Of a stretch of DNA of 19,430 bases, positions 10,035 through 18,479 are shown piece by piece. Within the stretch, counting starts at the first letter, position 1, and the number at the start of each line of letters is the position of its first letter. The position numbers and the translations under genes are program-made. This stretch comes from Jimgerdemannia flammicorona (Eukaryota; Mucoromycota; Endogonomycetes; Endogonales; Endogonaceae): positions 1 through 19,430 of the forward strand of contig RBNI01002168.1 in assembly GCA_003990745.1 (NCBI GenBank), in the 5' to 3' direction. The notes under the pieces were generated by a model. That model had not been told where the DNA came from. It worked only from the letters and a program-made list of their open reading frames with translations, and ran no database searches.

Positions 10035-10963
10035 TGTAATATACCTGGCTCAATGGAGACAAATTACAAGGTTGGAGATTGATGTAGTTTGGCTTAAGCC
10101 CCCAGTTGCTTTGTTCAAAAGTAACAAAATGTTCTTGGTGTTCAGTGGTATAATAGTCAAGTTCTGGATACAATGATCAATTTCATTAGATTTCCTTATT
10201 GGGATGGTTCTCTGGATGTAGTAGTGATTTGTATATCTTTCTTTCTTGGGTCAACTGGGAATTAGTAGAATTTCATATGTAGTACAACAATCTCTGTATA
10301 TGATGGTCTGGCAATTTAGCAGTTCTTCTCCTTAAGTAGCAGGTGATTTCTTTGTATAGTATGATGATCTCTATATAGCACAGCAGGTTCCTTATGTGGG
10401 ATATTCTGAAAATTTAGCAGATAACTTGATTTGATGCAGATTCTCCTAAATCAGCAGTTTGGGAATAGAAGATAGTGTAGATTCTTCTTACTAGAAATTG
10501 TACTGATAGCAGATTCTTCTATTCTGGGCTCACTAGAAATAAATAAATAACTCAGATAACTTGGATGTTATGGACTCTTCCTGAATCAGTGGACTTCTTC
10601 TTGAAAATAGCAGCTTCAACTGGGAAATATAACTAGTAGTTTTGGAAAAGGGTCTTTTGGCAAAGTTGTGTTAAAGACTAGCTTCATTTGTATAAATGGA
10701 TTTACTGTAAAGTTGTATCAGAAACTGGCTTGAGTAAGGTGGCTTTCTCTTAGGTGGCAGAAAAGACAGAAATCTTCAGACTTATCTGGCAAGTGAACCA
10801 AAAATATAACAAACTCTTCTTTGTATTGGAAAGTAGACTAGAGTGAGAAAGTAAGCTCACAATCTCCTAGCAGTGGCTGTAGAGTTCCTCTCAAAGTATA
10901 GTAGGCAGACTTGTCTTTTGCTTTGAATTTCAGACTGAGGTTTATTCACTCTTGTCTCTGGGG

Positions 10964-10975
10964 CATTTTATATGG
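10964..10975 (-). promoter_or_regulatory. TATA-box candidate of the 5' LTR
   Basis: The minus strand reads CCATATAAAATG here, the counterpart of CTATATAAAATA in the other LTR. It lies about 60 bases downstream of the 18-bp repeat array on the element's strand, so transcription of the element probably started shortly to its left on the plus-strand map. Activity is inferred. Confidence 0.5.
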
Positions 10976-11036
10976 TTATAGTTGCTACTGGTTACTATGT
11001 TGCTAACTATAGATTACTAACTATGGCAAGTGTTTC

Positions 11037-11108
11037 TTGAGGGTATAGTATATCTTGAGGATATAGTATATCTTGAGAGTATGGTGTACCTTGAGGGTAT
11101 AGGTAAAC
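11037..11108 (-). repeat. Four 18-bp tandem repeats in U3 (5' LTR)
   Basis: Units at 11037, 11055, 11073 and 11091, matching the array in the left LTR unit for unit. The units differ from each other mainly by A/G and C/T changes, except the last, which also diverges at its end. Position upstream of the TATA candidate suggests promoter-proximal control elements. Confidence 0.75.
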
Positions 11109-11237
11109 ATACTGTTTCTGGTATCTCTGGCTAAATATACAAGTTGGCATAGTAAAGCAGTCTTGATTGCTTGGTATACTAGATTTAATATGTGGCTAAT
11201 TTATGATTTTGGCAGTGTAATTTTGTTGCTCATCACA

Positions 11238-11241
11238 CTAT
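11238..11241. repeat. Target site duplication, right copy (CTAT)
   Basis: Second copy of the CTAT at 1141-1144. The following bases continue the old LTR: left flank GATCATTATACTAT joined to ATAGAGATTGTAATATAG matches the family LTR. Confidence 0.8.
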
Positions 11242-11493
11242 ATAGAGATTGTAATATAGAAATTATATAAGGAAAACATACAAATCACTACTATATCCAA
11301 GAACTGTCTTATTAAAGAAATTACCAAAATTGACCACTATATCTAGATTTAATTATTATATTATTAAATATTAATAAGAATACTAGAAATCTTAGAATAT
11401 TTTATTACTTTTTAACAAAGTAACTGGAGGCTCAAGCCAAACTCCATAGCTGCTTAATATTATAATTTGTCTCTATTGTGCCAATATGTTATA
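11238..11493 (+). mobile_element. Old LTR relic, right part
   Basis: Continuation of the relic at 207-1144 after the younger insertion. It matches the reverse complement of about 10035-10300, for example ACAAATCACTACTA and a stretch around AATTTGTCTCTATTG. Its end TGTTATA corresponds to TATTACA of the intact LTR, with C changed to T. It is AT-rich and has no coding content. Confidence 0.78.
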
Positions 11494-11500
11494 TTTGAGA

Positions 11501-11604
11501 CTCAACTGAGAAGATTTTAAAATCTGTATAAGAACTCTCAACTGAGAAGATTTTAAAATCTATATAAGAACTCTCAACTGAGAAGATTTCAAAATTAATG
11601 TGAC
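11501..11604. repeat. Three 36-bp tandem copies beside the old primer site
   Basis: CTCAACTGAGAAGATTTT starts at 11501, 11537 and 11573, giving a 36-base period over nearly three units. The first two units contain the perfect palindrome AGATTTTAAAATCT. The younger element has a single copy of this segment, so it was multiplied in the old copy. Confidence 0.85.
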
Positions 11605-11885
11605 TTTTCAGCTTATAAGAATCTACAGTCAAACTAAATATACTTGATATAATACTAATCTTTACTACTATCAAAGAACCAGTCATCACTAGCATTTAGA
11701 TAAGAAGAGAAGTAATTACCTCAAGACTTACCAACTACCCTACATTAGAAAGATTCCAACTAGAAGTCAGTATAGTATAGAATCCTCAGCCAGTACTAAT
11801 AGATTTATCACCAGATCAACCAGATCAATCAGACAATATAGATAGTTCTGCTGAAAACTTTGACAAACTTGTACAAGAACTTAAA

Positions 11886-11890
11886 GATAT
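11886..11890. repeat. LINE target site duplication, left copy (GATAT)
   Basis: GATAT sits just before the LINE poly-T and recurs at 17682-17686 beyond the LINE 5' end. Joining the flanks through one copy gives AAAGATATTATTATAATACC, close to the gag sequence GAAGATCTTATTACACAAGCC split by a few transitions. The repeat is short, so chance cannot be excluded. Confidence 0.55.
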
Positions 11891-11913
11891 CATTTTTTTT
11901 TTTTTTTTTTTTT

Positions 11914-12400
11914 ATAGTCACTTGGACTTCTGCCTTTATTAATACTTCATCTATCCTCTATATAATACACTGTGCCCACTCCTATCTGATCCCCCTAGGG
12001 GGACCCCCCCCACCCCCTTATGATGAAAGACCACTTTGCTATTCATTATTGCCACTTACTCACTACTCTGTCTACAGATCCCTTCTACCAACTGACAATG
12101 TTGCCCACTCTGGGACCCCCAACAAACCCACCACCCAGTCAACAGATCTCCCATCAATCCCTCCTACCTCAACAACTTCTCTTGTATACTCAACTACTGC
12201 CCCTCCTCAAAAACAAAAAGCCAATGTCTAGCCAGCCCTACCCATACAGCTAAAACCCATTCTACAGTAAGCCACCCATTGCCCACACCTCCCACTAACC
12301 TAGATTTCAGATCCTCCCACCCTCTCTCTCTCTATCTGGCCTCTTCTCTACACCCAATCTAGCCCCAACTGCTAACCAAAAGTCCCCCAGTACCTCACAC
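11914..12400 (-). other. LINE 3' end, ORF2 tail or UTR
   Basis: The last 490 bases of the LINE before the A tail. The plus strand is C/T-rich and shows an open stretch (11860-12231) that I take for a chance frame. The minus strand has no recognisable domain; the end of ORF2 lies somewhere here. Confidence 0.4.
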
Positions 12401-15400
12401 TCTCTCAGCCAATGTTCCAGCATCTACACAAAGCCCCCAACTTGCCCAATATTATAACACTCCTCATAATCAAATTGACTGCCATCTACCAAATGGCTAG
12501 CATGGAAAATTAAACATGACATTCCTCTGCAACATCCTCTACCATACCACCCAGAACTTTGGGGAAAGCCACCTCCACACCTCAGTACTCCACAACCAGA
12601 CTCCTGCCCAGTCCCACTCCTCACCGATCCTCACTGCCTGCCAGCTACTTGGTCACAGATCCTGTCCAAGACCCTGCTGACATTTCACTCTATCACTAAT
12701 ATCAAACTCAGTAAGTGGAACACCCCCCAGAAGCAGTTGGTCCCACTGCCACATAGCTGGGCCCCACAGCATCTCTCCCTCATTGCTTCATCAGTACAGG
12801 TCTATCCGGTGTACTCCATCCACCACTCTCCACCAGAAGCCCTTATACTATAGCTGTTGGCTTCTATCCAGATCCACCAGAGATAGCAAATCACCTGAGG
12901 ATCCTCATGGAGAGAATCTCATCTCCCACACCTTCTGCATTAGAGGTACTCAGCCTCCTCTCTGCAATTCCACTGTCCTTTTCAACCACCAAGCTTACAG
13001 ACAATACAGCCACTTAGGAAGGTCCACTAGTCCTAGCCCTCCCTGAATTACTAGTATTGCCAAAGTGTCCAAACTGATCTGAGACTACCCTCCTGTCCAA
13101 ATCCAATCCCTAGCCAGTTTCATCAGTCTTTTCACCACCCAAGCTGGAAAGTCCAAATGATAAGCAATATACGATAGCTTGGGGAACCAGTAGACATTCA
13201 GAATCAATACCCGGCCTGCTAGGGAGATGTGGTGACCTCCCCAACCCCTCAGAGCCTCCCCCCAAATGGCTACCCTCCTCTCCCACCACATCCATGGTAA
13301 GATAGAACTATATACTGAGAGAATAATACCCAGATACCTCACCACCTCTTCTGTAGGGACAATTGTTCCAATGATGTCCCCTCTCACTAGACCATTCTCC
13401 AGCACTATTGTCTCACACTTATACCAGTTGAGCTTTGCCCCAGAATGTGCCTTGTACCAATCTACTATCTTCTGAAGTACTGCCACATCTGCCACTAAGC
13501 TAAGACTGACTACCATATCATCTGCAAAGGCCCCCACCTTCTATACTATATCATAGATAGAGAGCCCTGCCACCTTCCGGCGAATCCTATCTATCAAAGA
13601 TTCTAATGAAAGAGCATAGAGAATAGGGGACAGAGGGTCTCCCTGAGGAACTCCTCTTCCCAAGGAAAACATCAGACCTCAGTGACCATTATACATCAGT
13701 GCCACCCAACTGCCCTCCAACCGATTCAATATAGAAGTCCAAAATTATGGGGGAACACCAATCCTATCTAGCACCTTGCTCAGCCAAACCCACCATATAT
13801 GGTCATAGGCCTTCTCCTGGTCCAAAAAGACCAATCTACCATCCAGTCCACAAGCCTGGGCCCCTTCAATGATGCCATGTACCCATGTAGTTCCATCTCT
13901 TATAAGCCTGCCTCTAATAAAGCCCTGCTGCTCCTCATCCAGCACCTGTTGGGCAACTTTCTGTAGCCTTATGACAATCACCTTAGTCACCATCTTTCTT
14001 TCATATCTAGAAGCATAATTGGTCTCCAGTTCTTCCAGTCCTCTCTCCTCCCCTTGTCTTTGTACAATAAGGCCTCCAGCCCCAAGTCCTGCTCTCTAAC
14101 CCACTTGCCATTCAGAAGAACATAGTCACAGAGAGCAGCCATCTCACCCAATACTTCAGGGATCTTTGCCATCTTCTTCCAGAAGTCCCAAGGTAATCCA
14201 TCTTCTCCTAGTACTATTCCAAGCTTGGTCACCACAAGGACACTCTTGATCTCTCTCTCTTGAACTAGTTCAATCAAGCCACTAAGTCCCTTCACTTGCA
14301 GTAGAACCCACTCCTTTAGTATATTACCAATCGCCTCTCCATCTGCACCCCCTTTCTCCTCACTCCACAGCCCCCTCCATCACTCCTTCAGTACCCCCAA
14401 AATCTGTTGTGTGCTACACACCATGTCCCCCTCAGCATCAAAGACCCCATCTCATCGATTTTGCACCCTCCTAGCTTGGAGAAGCCTAGACAAGTACCTT
14501 GTAGGCCTCTCATCCTCCTCAAGCCCCTGCCACCACAGTCTGGCAGTCATTCCTTTCAAACAGATCTCCTTCTCTTCTCTCAATATCTGTTACAACTCCA
14601 CCTCCTCCAATTTCGCCCTCACCAATCTCCAATCCTCCACCCCTTTAGAAGAAAGCAAATCAGCTCATTCCATCTGCAATCTAATCAGTCTATTAGAAGC
14701 ACACCTCACTTGTTTTCCTCTCTGCCTCCCAGCCTCCCTACTAGCTTCTCCCCAATATACCCTTATAGTCTCCTTTAACCACATCCAGTAGTCATCCACA
14801 GATGAACCCTCATATATCCAGTGGATGATCTTCTCCTGGATTTCCTCCACCCAAGGGTCCCACAACCCCTTCTCAGCTAGCAGGGAGGAGTTAAGGCACC
14901 AATGTCCAGATCCATCTCCACTCACCCCAAACTGTCCCTGCCCTAACAGCTCTCAGTGATTGGACCATGGGTACCACTCCACCTCTAGAGTCCTCTAAAT
15001 ATCAACTCCCCAATATTCAGGTGTCAGAATCAGTCAATTCTCATACCCAGCTCATTCACCCAGTGCATATAGACCCTCTGGTTGCCCCACCATGTTCTCT
15101 CTATATCCCCTAAGGAGCTAAGATTCTCTGCCTCCTCCCACTTATCCAGACCACTACTCCTCCCACCCACACTCCTCTTGCCATCAGTTCTATCTAGCTG
15201 TGGATCCCATACCATATTAAAGTCACCTTCCAGAATATTGATGCCCTCCTCCAAGAGAATGCCCTCCTCCAAAAGATCCTTAATCTATATAATCTGTTCA
15301 CTCCTAACTGCAGGGTAGTAGCAGAAGCTGACCTTAACTGATTCTCACCCCAGCCTATGCTATTCTCCTCAGACTAAGCAGTCACCCCAGCTCCTGATTC

Positions 15401-15645
15401 CACCCAAATCTCCTCTACCCTTCCTCACCAGAATTACCACTTTGCTATTCCAAGCAGTAGCTCCTCCCCATTCTCTAGTCTACTCTACTTAATCCTCCTC
15501 ACTCTCACACTGTACATTCTGCAATAAGAAGAGATCAGCCTCCAGTCTCTTAAGCTAAGTAAAAATGTTCTTACACCACCCAGTACCCTGCAATCCATTC
15601 ACATTCAGAGAGAAAATATTAATTGTACTGTTTATTTGGAATAAT
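12240..15645 (-). pseudogene. LINE ORF2: APE endonuclease plus reverse transcriptase (broken)
   Basis: ORF2 nicks target DNA and copies the element RNA there. On the minus strand it opens with SLNVNGLQGTGW near 15600 and LEADLFLLQ near 15535, the start of an APE endonuclease. ILEGDFNMVWDPQLDR follows at about 15190-15240, then a segment ending in YMHWVNELGMRID near 15035. RT follows: LYKDKGRREDWKNWRPIMLL near 14030-14090, DEEQQGFIRGRLIRD near 13920, VFLDQEKAYDHI near 13800-13830, GRGVPQGDPLSPILY near 13620-13665, and FADDMVV with the catalytic DD near 13510-13530. The thumb-side segment GGLGLVDLPKWLY is near 13010-13045. Frames change at least twice (endonuclease, linker, RT) and stops are scattered. 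The C-terminal end is approximate. Confidence 0.88.
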
Positions 15646-15666
15646 ATTAATTATCAATTGCAGCCT

Positions 15667-17500
15667 CTACAAATCTGCATTTAACTTCTTCTGTGCTAAG
15701 TCTAAGTCATGTTCAGCAGCCAGCACCTTCTTCTCAGCTGTCCATGCTTCCAACCCTTCTAGAAGTTCAGCTATTACCCCATCCTCCTTTTCCTCAAAGT
15801 CCTCACAATACTCCAGATATACCTTCTATCAGAGCTGTAAACCATGCTGCTCAGCCCAACAGTAGGCAGCCTGCTCACCAGCAACAACTGCAAACTCTGC
15901 CTCCTGCTCCTTATCAATCTCATAGCCCTCCTTCTCTATGAAAATTGCAAGAATCTCCACCTTCAGTACCCCCACTACTCCCTCTCCTCACAGAACCCCT
16001 GTCCAATGCTCCTCACTCATCACTTACAGGTCCACTTCCCCCAACTCCTCAGCTATGAGGTTATCCATCACCTTTCTCATCTACAGCAGGTTCCCTACCT
16101 CCTTCCCTCCTGGTGTCCCTGGCCTTCCTGCATCCAGCATCATGGTATTAGCCCCTACACTGGCAGTCTCATCCCATCTCTCCTCAGGGACATCCACCAG
16201 CTCATCCTCACCAACAGCCACTACCTGTCCACCCTTCACCACATCAGGAACCCCAAAGTGCACCCTCTGAGCACCCTGCATCAGCTCATCCTCTGCTGCC
16301 TGACTTTTCACAGCTGGACCCCTCCTGATCAGAGGGGGAGTGTCATCCATGACTGGGTCTCAGACCTTGAAAGTACCATCAGTAAACAGGTCCTTGGGCA
16401 GCATCTTCTCAGCTCCTTCCAGGCCCTTCTCCCTATCACCTCCTCCCTGGCTAGCCTAGTCACTCACTGCCACTCCTCCAGACTTTACAGGGCTCCCAGT
16501 TGTCATTTTAACCCCTCCTTCTATGCTCACTAGCAACTCCCTCTGCCTCTGGTGCCCTTGAGCCCTCTCCCACTATCTCTTATCAGTATAAATATACTTC
16601 CCATCAACAATCTCCAGATGCATTGACTCCTCATACAATTTCCAGACCTTTGCCCTTCTCTCAACAGCACCACTCAACTCCTCCAGAGCCTCCAACAAGT
16701 CCTCTTCCTCCTCTTCACTCCCTCTCACTCTTGACACCTTATAGACAAAAGCCCCCCACATTAATACCAAGGGCCAGTCACTCATCTTCTCTGTGACCTC
16801 TCTTCCAGCCAGTCTAATTCTCACATCTACATCATTTGTTCTGATGGAGGTTCCCTTCTACACCTGGAAACTAATATCCACTATATTGCCATACTCTGCT
16901 ATCACCTCCTCCACCCTCCTCCTAGTCTCCTCCTTCATCACTGTAGGTACCCCCTTTACCAGCAGCTGCACTATCCTGGGGTCCCACGCAGCACACTATA
17001 GAGATCACCACCTCCCCAACTGCCACTCCAGTCTTCAGAGTCTCTTCCAGTGGGCCTGCCTCCTCAAAGCCCACCTCAACCCCCTCCAGACTCTTCAGGA
17101 ACTTCACCAAGGCAGCCTCAGCCACCTGCTTTGAGATAAGCTCCAAAACTATCCTTGCTGTCACTGCTAAGCCTTGGAAGCACAGTGTCACCACAAACTC
17201 TGAGATTGATTTCTTGAGTAATAGTACTACTGCCAGCCCTATTACACTATCAGCCAGGTCTCTCTTCTGCATCAGGAACCCCTGCCCTACTCTGCCATCA
17301 GCTATCATATCTCTTTTTCTTTTCTGATTTCCCATCATACATCTATCAGCAGTCCCACTCCCAGCCACAGCACCTCCAACACCTACACTCGCATCTCTCA
17401 CCTAAGTATCTCCCCTCCTCTCTAGGCTTGCCTTGCCCTTCCCTTCAGCAGCACCAGCTCTAGATCCAGCTAGTCACCCACTCCCCTTCACCTTATCCAT
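15667..17500 (-). pseudogene. LINE ORF1 (broken)
   Basis: ORF1 proteins of LINEs bind the element RNA. The best start is ATG at 17498-17500 (MDKVKGSG...), in a Gly/Ala/Lys-rich N-terminus. One frame continues to about 16985; a one-base shift in a G-run then leads into PRIVQLLVKGVPTVMKEE, an EEVIAEYGNIVDISF stretch and DVDVRIRLAG, with an alternation reminiscent of an RRM-like fold. Next come an acidic EEEEED tract, a Pro/Gly-rich part and a helical C-terminal tail (EGLEAWTAEKKVLAAEHD). The tail ends in TAG at 15667-15669, about 20 bases before ORF2. I see no CCHC knuckle. Stops are frequent. Placement and the RNA-binding role are inferred from LINE organisation. Confidence 0.7.
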
Positions 17501-17681
17501 AAAGCTTAGGAGACCAGGCCTTCCCCCATTACTACTAGATACTGGTCCATCTCTAGAGTCCTTGCCACCCTTCGACCCTCCAAAGGCCCCCATCTCCAGG
17601 CCATAACCCCTCTCTACATTCTACCAGCTGAAAGCCTCAGGTCCACCTGACCCAGCACATCTGTCAGAACTCTTGCTCAAT
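17501..17681 (-). other. LINE 5' untranslated region
   Basis: GC-richer sequence upstream of the ORF1 ATG and inside the composition boundary near 17681. No promoter motif is recognised; LINE promoters are internal, so one may lie here. Confidence 0.45.
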
Positions 17682-17764
17682 GATATTATTATAATACCTT
17701 TACTCTGAGTTGTGTCAAAAACCATTGCTTGAAGTTAGTATAATGTGAATTGTACAGGAGAAAG
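17682..17764 (+). other. Junction: GATAT copy and unassigned AT-rich sequence
   Basis: Begins with the second GATAT. The next dozen bases resemble the continuation of the old element's gag, after which similarity is lost. No gene is visible before the transposase remnant. Confidence 0.4.
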
Positions 17765-18044
17765 ATATATTCTAAATTTCATTATGAACTTAATTATATT
17801 AAAATATATTAGGAAGCTGCAAAATTATTTACAAGAGAATATTGTGATTATACTTGAAATGGTTTAAATGTAACTATTCCTCAAGCTTTAGATAGTATTA
17901 AATTAGCAACTATTCATAAATATGCTAGAAAATCTTTTAGATACATATATAGATGTATACCATAAAGGATTAATAGGGAAAAAAGCAGAAGTTGCTATAA
18001 AAAAATATTATTCTCATAGAAGAATTTCTAATATAGAAATATAA
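17765..18044 (+). pseudogene. C-terminal remnant of a fungal-type DDE transposase
   Basis: The plus strand encodes KFHYELNYIKIY, a stop, EAAKLFTRE, CDYT, a stop, NGLNVTIPQALDSIKLATI and HKYARKSFRYI. After a four-base insertion near 17955 it continues in another frame with YHKGLIGKKAEVAIKKYYS and HRRIS. From memory of the family, this matches the end of a DDE transposase common in fungal genomes (ELN-x-IE-x2-W block, then a conserved basic tail). Stops fit lost Trp codons and a Cys has probably become Tyr. Everything upstream of this end is missing. Codon use is extremely AT-rich. It probably recorded a cut-and-paste transposon older than its neighbours. Confidence 0.72.
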
Positions 18045-18108
18045 AATAAATAAATATAAATAAATTAATAGAAATAAATAATGATGGTACAATAATAAAA
18101 TATCTCTT

Positions 18109-18222
18109 ATTATAAAATTTATATAGTATTATAAAATTTATATAGTATTATAAAATTTATATAGTATTATAAAATTTATATAGTATTATAAAATTTATAT
18201 AGTATTATAAAATTTATATAGT
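18109..18222. repeat. Six perfect copies of a 19-bp unit
   Basis: ATTATAAAATTTATATAGT is repeated six times without a mismatch, starting at 18109, 18128, 18147, 18166, 18185 and 18204. Perfect identity in an otherwise decayed area points to recent expansion by replication slippage. The unit is AT-rich and nearly palindromic in its centre. No function can be assigned. Confidence 0.95.
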
Positions 18223-18244
18223 GATTTCCTTTCTAAGAAACATG

Positions 18245-18466
18245 TGACTGCGGCCAAATTTTGACTTAACATAATAAAAAATTTATTTTTAAAAATTATA
18301 AAAAAATATAAAAAAATTAAATAAAAATTCTGGTTCTGTTACGTTATAGTAAATCAATCAAAGAATCATGTAACAGAGCTAGTTTTTTAATTTTTAATTT
18401 TTTTGATTTGTTTATTATTTTTAAAGTTCACTAAAATTTACTGAGGTTTATAGATTGGTCGCACTG
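18245..18466. mobile_element. Fold-back MITE-like element
   Basis: The two ends are imperfect inverted repeats: ACTGCGGCCAAATTTT at the left and, on the opposite strand at the right, AGTGCGACCAATCTAT. Further inward, A-rich stretches pair with T-rich ones, and the arms meet at CTGTTAC (18336-18342) and GTAACAG (18370-18376) around a short loop. TA follows the right end, as in TA-targeting DNA transposons. No coding capacity. The left terminus is mutated or placed only approximately. Confidence 0.55.
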
Positions 18467-18479
18467 TAATAATAAGAAT

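Larger units (their letters stand above)
1145..11237 (-). mobile_element. Full-length Ty3/gypsy-type LTR retrotransposon with dUTPase
   Basis: A complete but inactivated element of about 10.1 kb. It has two TG...CA long terminal repeats, a CTAT target duplication, a primer site next to the right LTR and a polypurine tract next to the left LTR, so it is transcribed right to left. Domain order on the minus strand is gag with CCHC, DTGA protease, a Cys-rich segment, dUTPase, RT with YMDD, RNase H and integrase ending in a GPY-type module. RT before integrase places it in Ty3/gypsy. I see no chromodomain. Stops and frame changes occur in every domain, so it cannot encode working proteins. Unusual are the dUTPase position and the Cys-rich module. 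Confidence 0.93.
10035..11237 (-). repeat. 5' LTR (right)
   Basis: A 1203-bp direct repeat of 1145-2459, TG...CA bounded. It is upstream for the minus-strand element and carries the U3 repeats (11037-11108) and TATA candidate (10964-10975). Compared with the left LTR it lacks one of two 23-bp repeats plus the intervening segment (about 110 bp). Part of that segment is recognisable in the old LTR, so this copy probably lost it. Confidence 0.93.
11494..11890 (+). pseudogene. Old element: primer site and start of gag
   Basis: This plus-strand stretch aligns with the reverse complement of about 9740-10034 of the younger element: primer-site-like TTTGAGACTCAACTGAGA, a CTTACCAACTACCC segment, CCAGATCAACCAGATCAATC, and a final part encoding AENFDKLVQELKD against GDFEELAQELED in the younger gag. 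Stops occur. At one shared codon the old copy has TAG (11778-11780) and the young copy TGA (9813-9815), both one transition from TGG. It is cut by the LINE at 11891. A 36-bp triplication lies next to the primer site. Confidence 0.75.
11891..17681 (-). mobile_element. LINE (non-LTR retrotransposon), near full length, inactive
   Basis: A 5.8-kb minus-strand element. A run of 21 T at 11893-11913 is its 3' poly-A tail; the other end is a sharp drop in GC at about 17675-17681. It has two reading frames: ORF1 (17500-15667) and ORF2 (about 15645 to 12240) with APE endonuclease and RT. Base composition is clearly more GC-rich, pyrimidine-rich on the plus strand, than the gypsy copies. It is inserted in the gag region of the old element. 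All frames contain stops and shifts. The RT style (GRGVPQGDPLSPILY, FADD) is typical of fungal and other eukaryotic LINEs; I cannot assign a clade with confidence. Confidence 0.9.

Noticed and set aside
11489..11695. Minus-strand open stretch with repeated FKIFSVESS units
   Set aside because: The repetition is the 36-bp DNA triplication read on the wrong strand of the old element.
11860..12231. Plus-strand open stretch running through the poly-T tract
   Set aside because: It crosses the LINE boundary and reads the A tail as a Phe run, so it cannot be an original gene.
14407..14791. Two plus-strand open stretches of about 125 codons
   Set aside because: Antisense to the LINE ORF2 linker between endonuclease and RT; composition bias explains them.
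15844..16533. Plus-strand open stretch of 229 codons, the longest in the window
   Set aside because: It is antisense to LINE ORF1, where the plus strand is C/T-rich and poor in stops. The product is a low-complexity Leu/Ser/Pro/His sequence with no domain.
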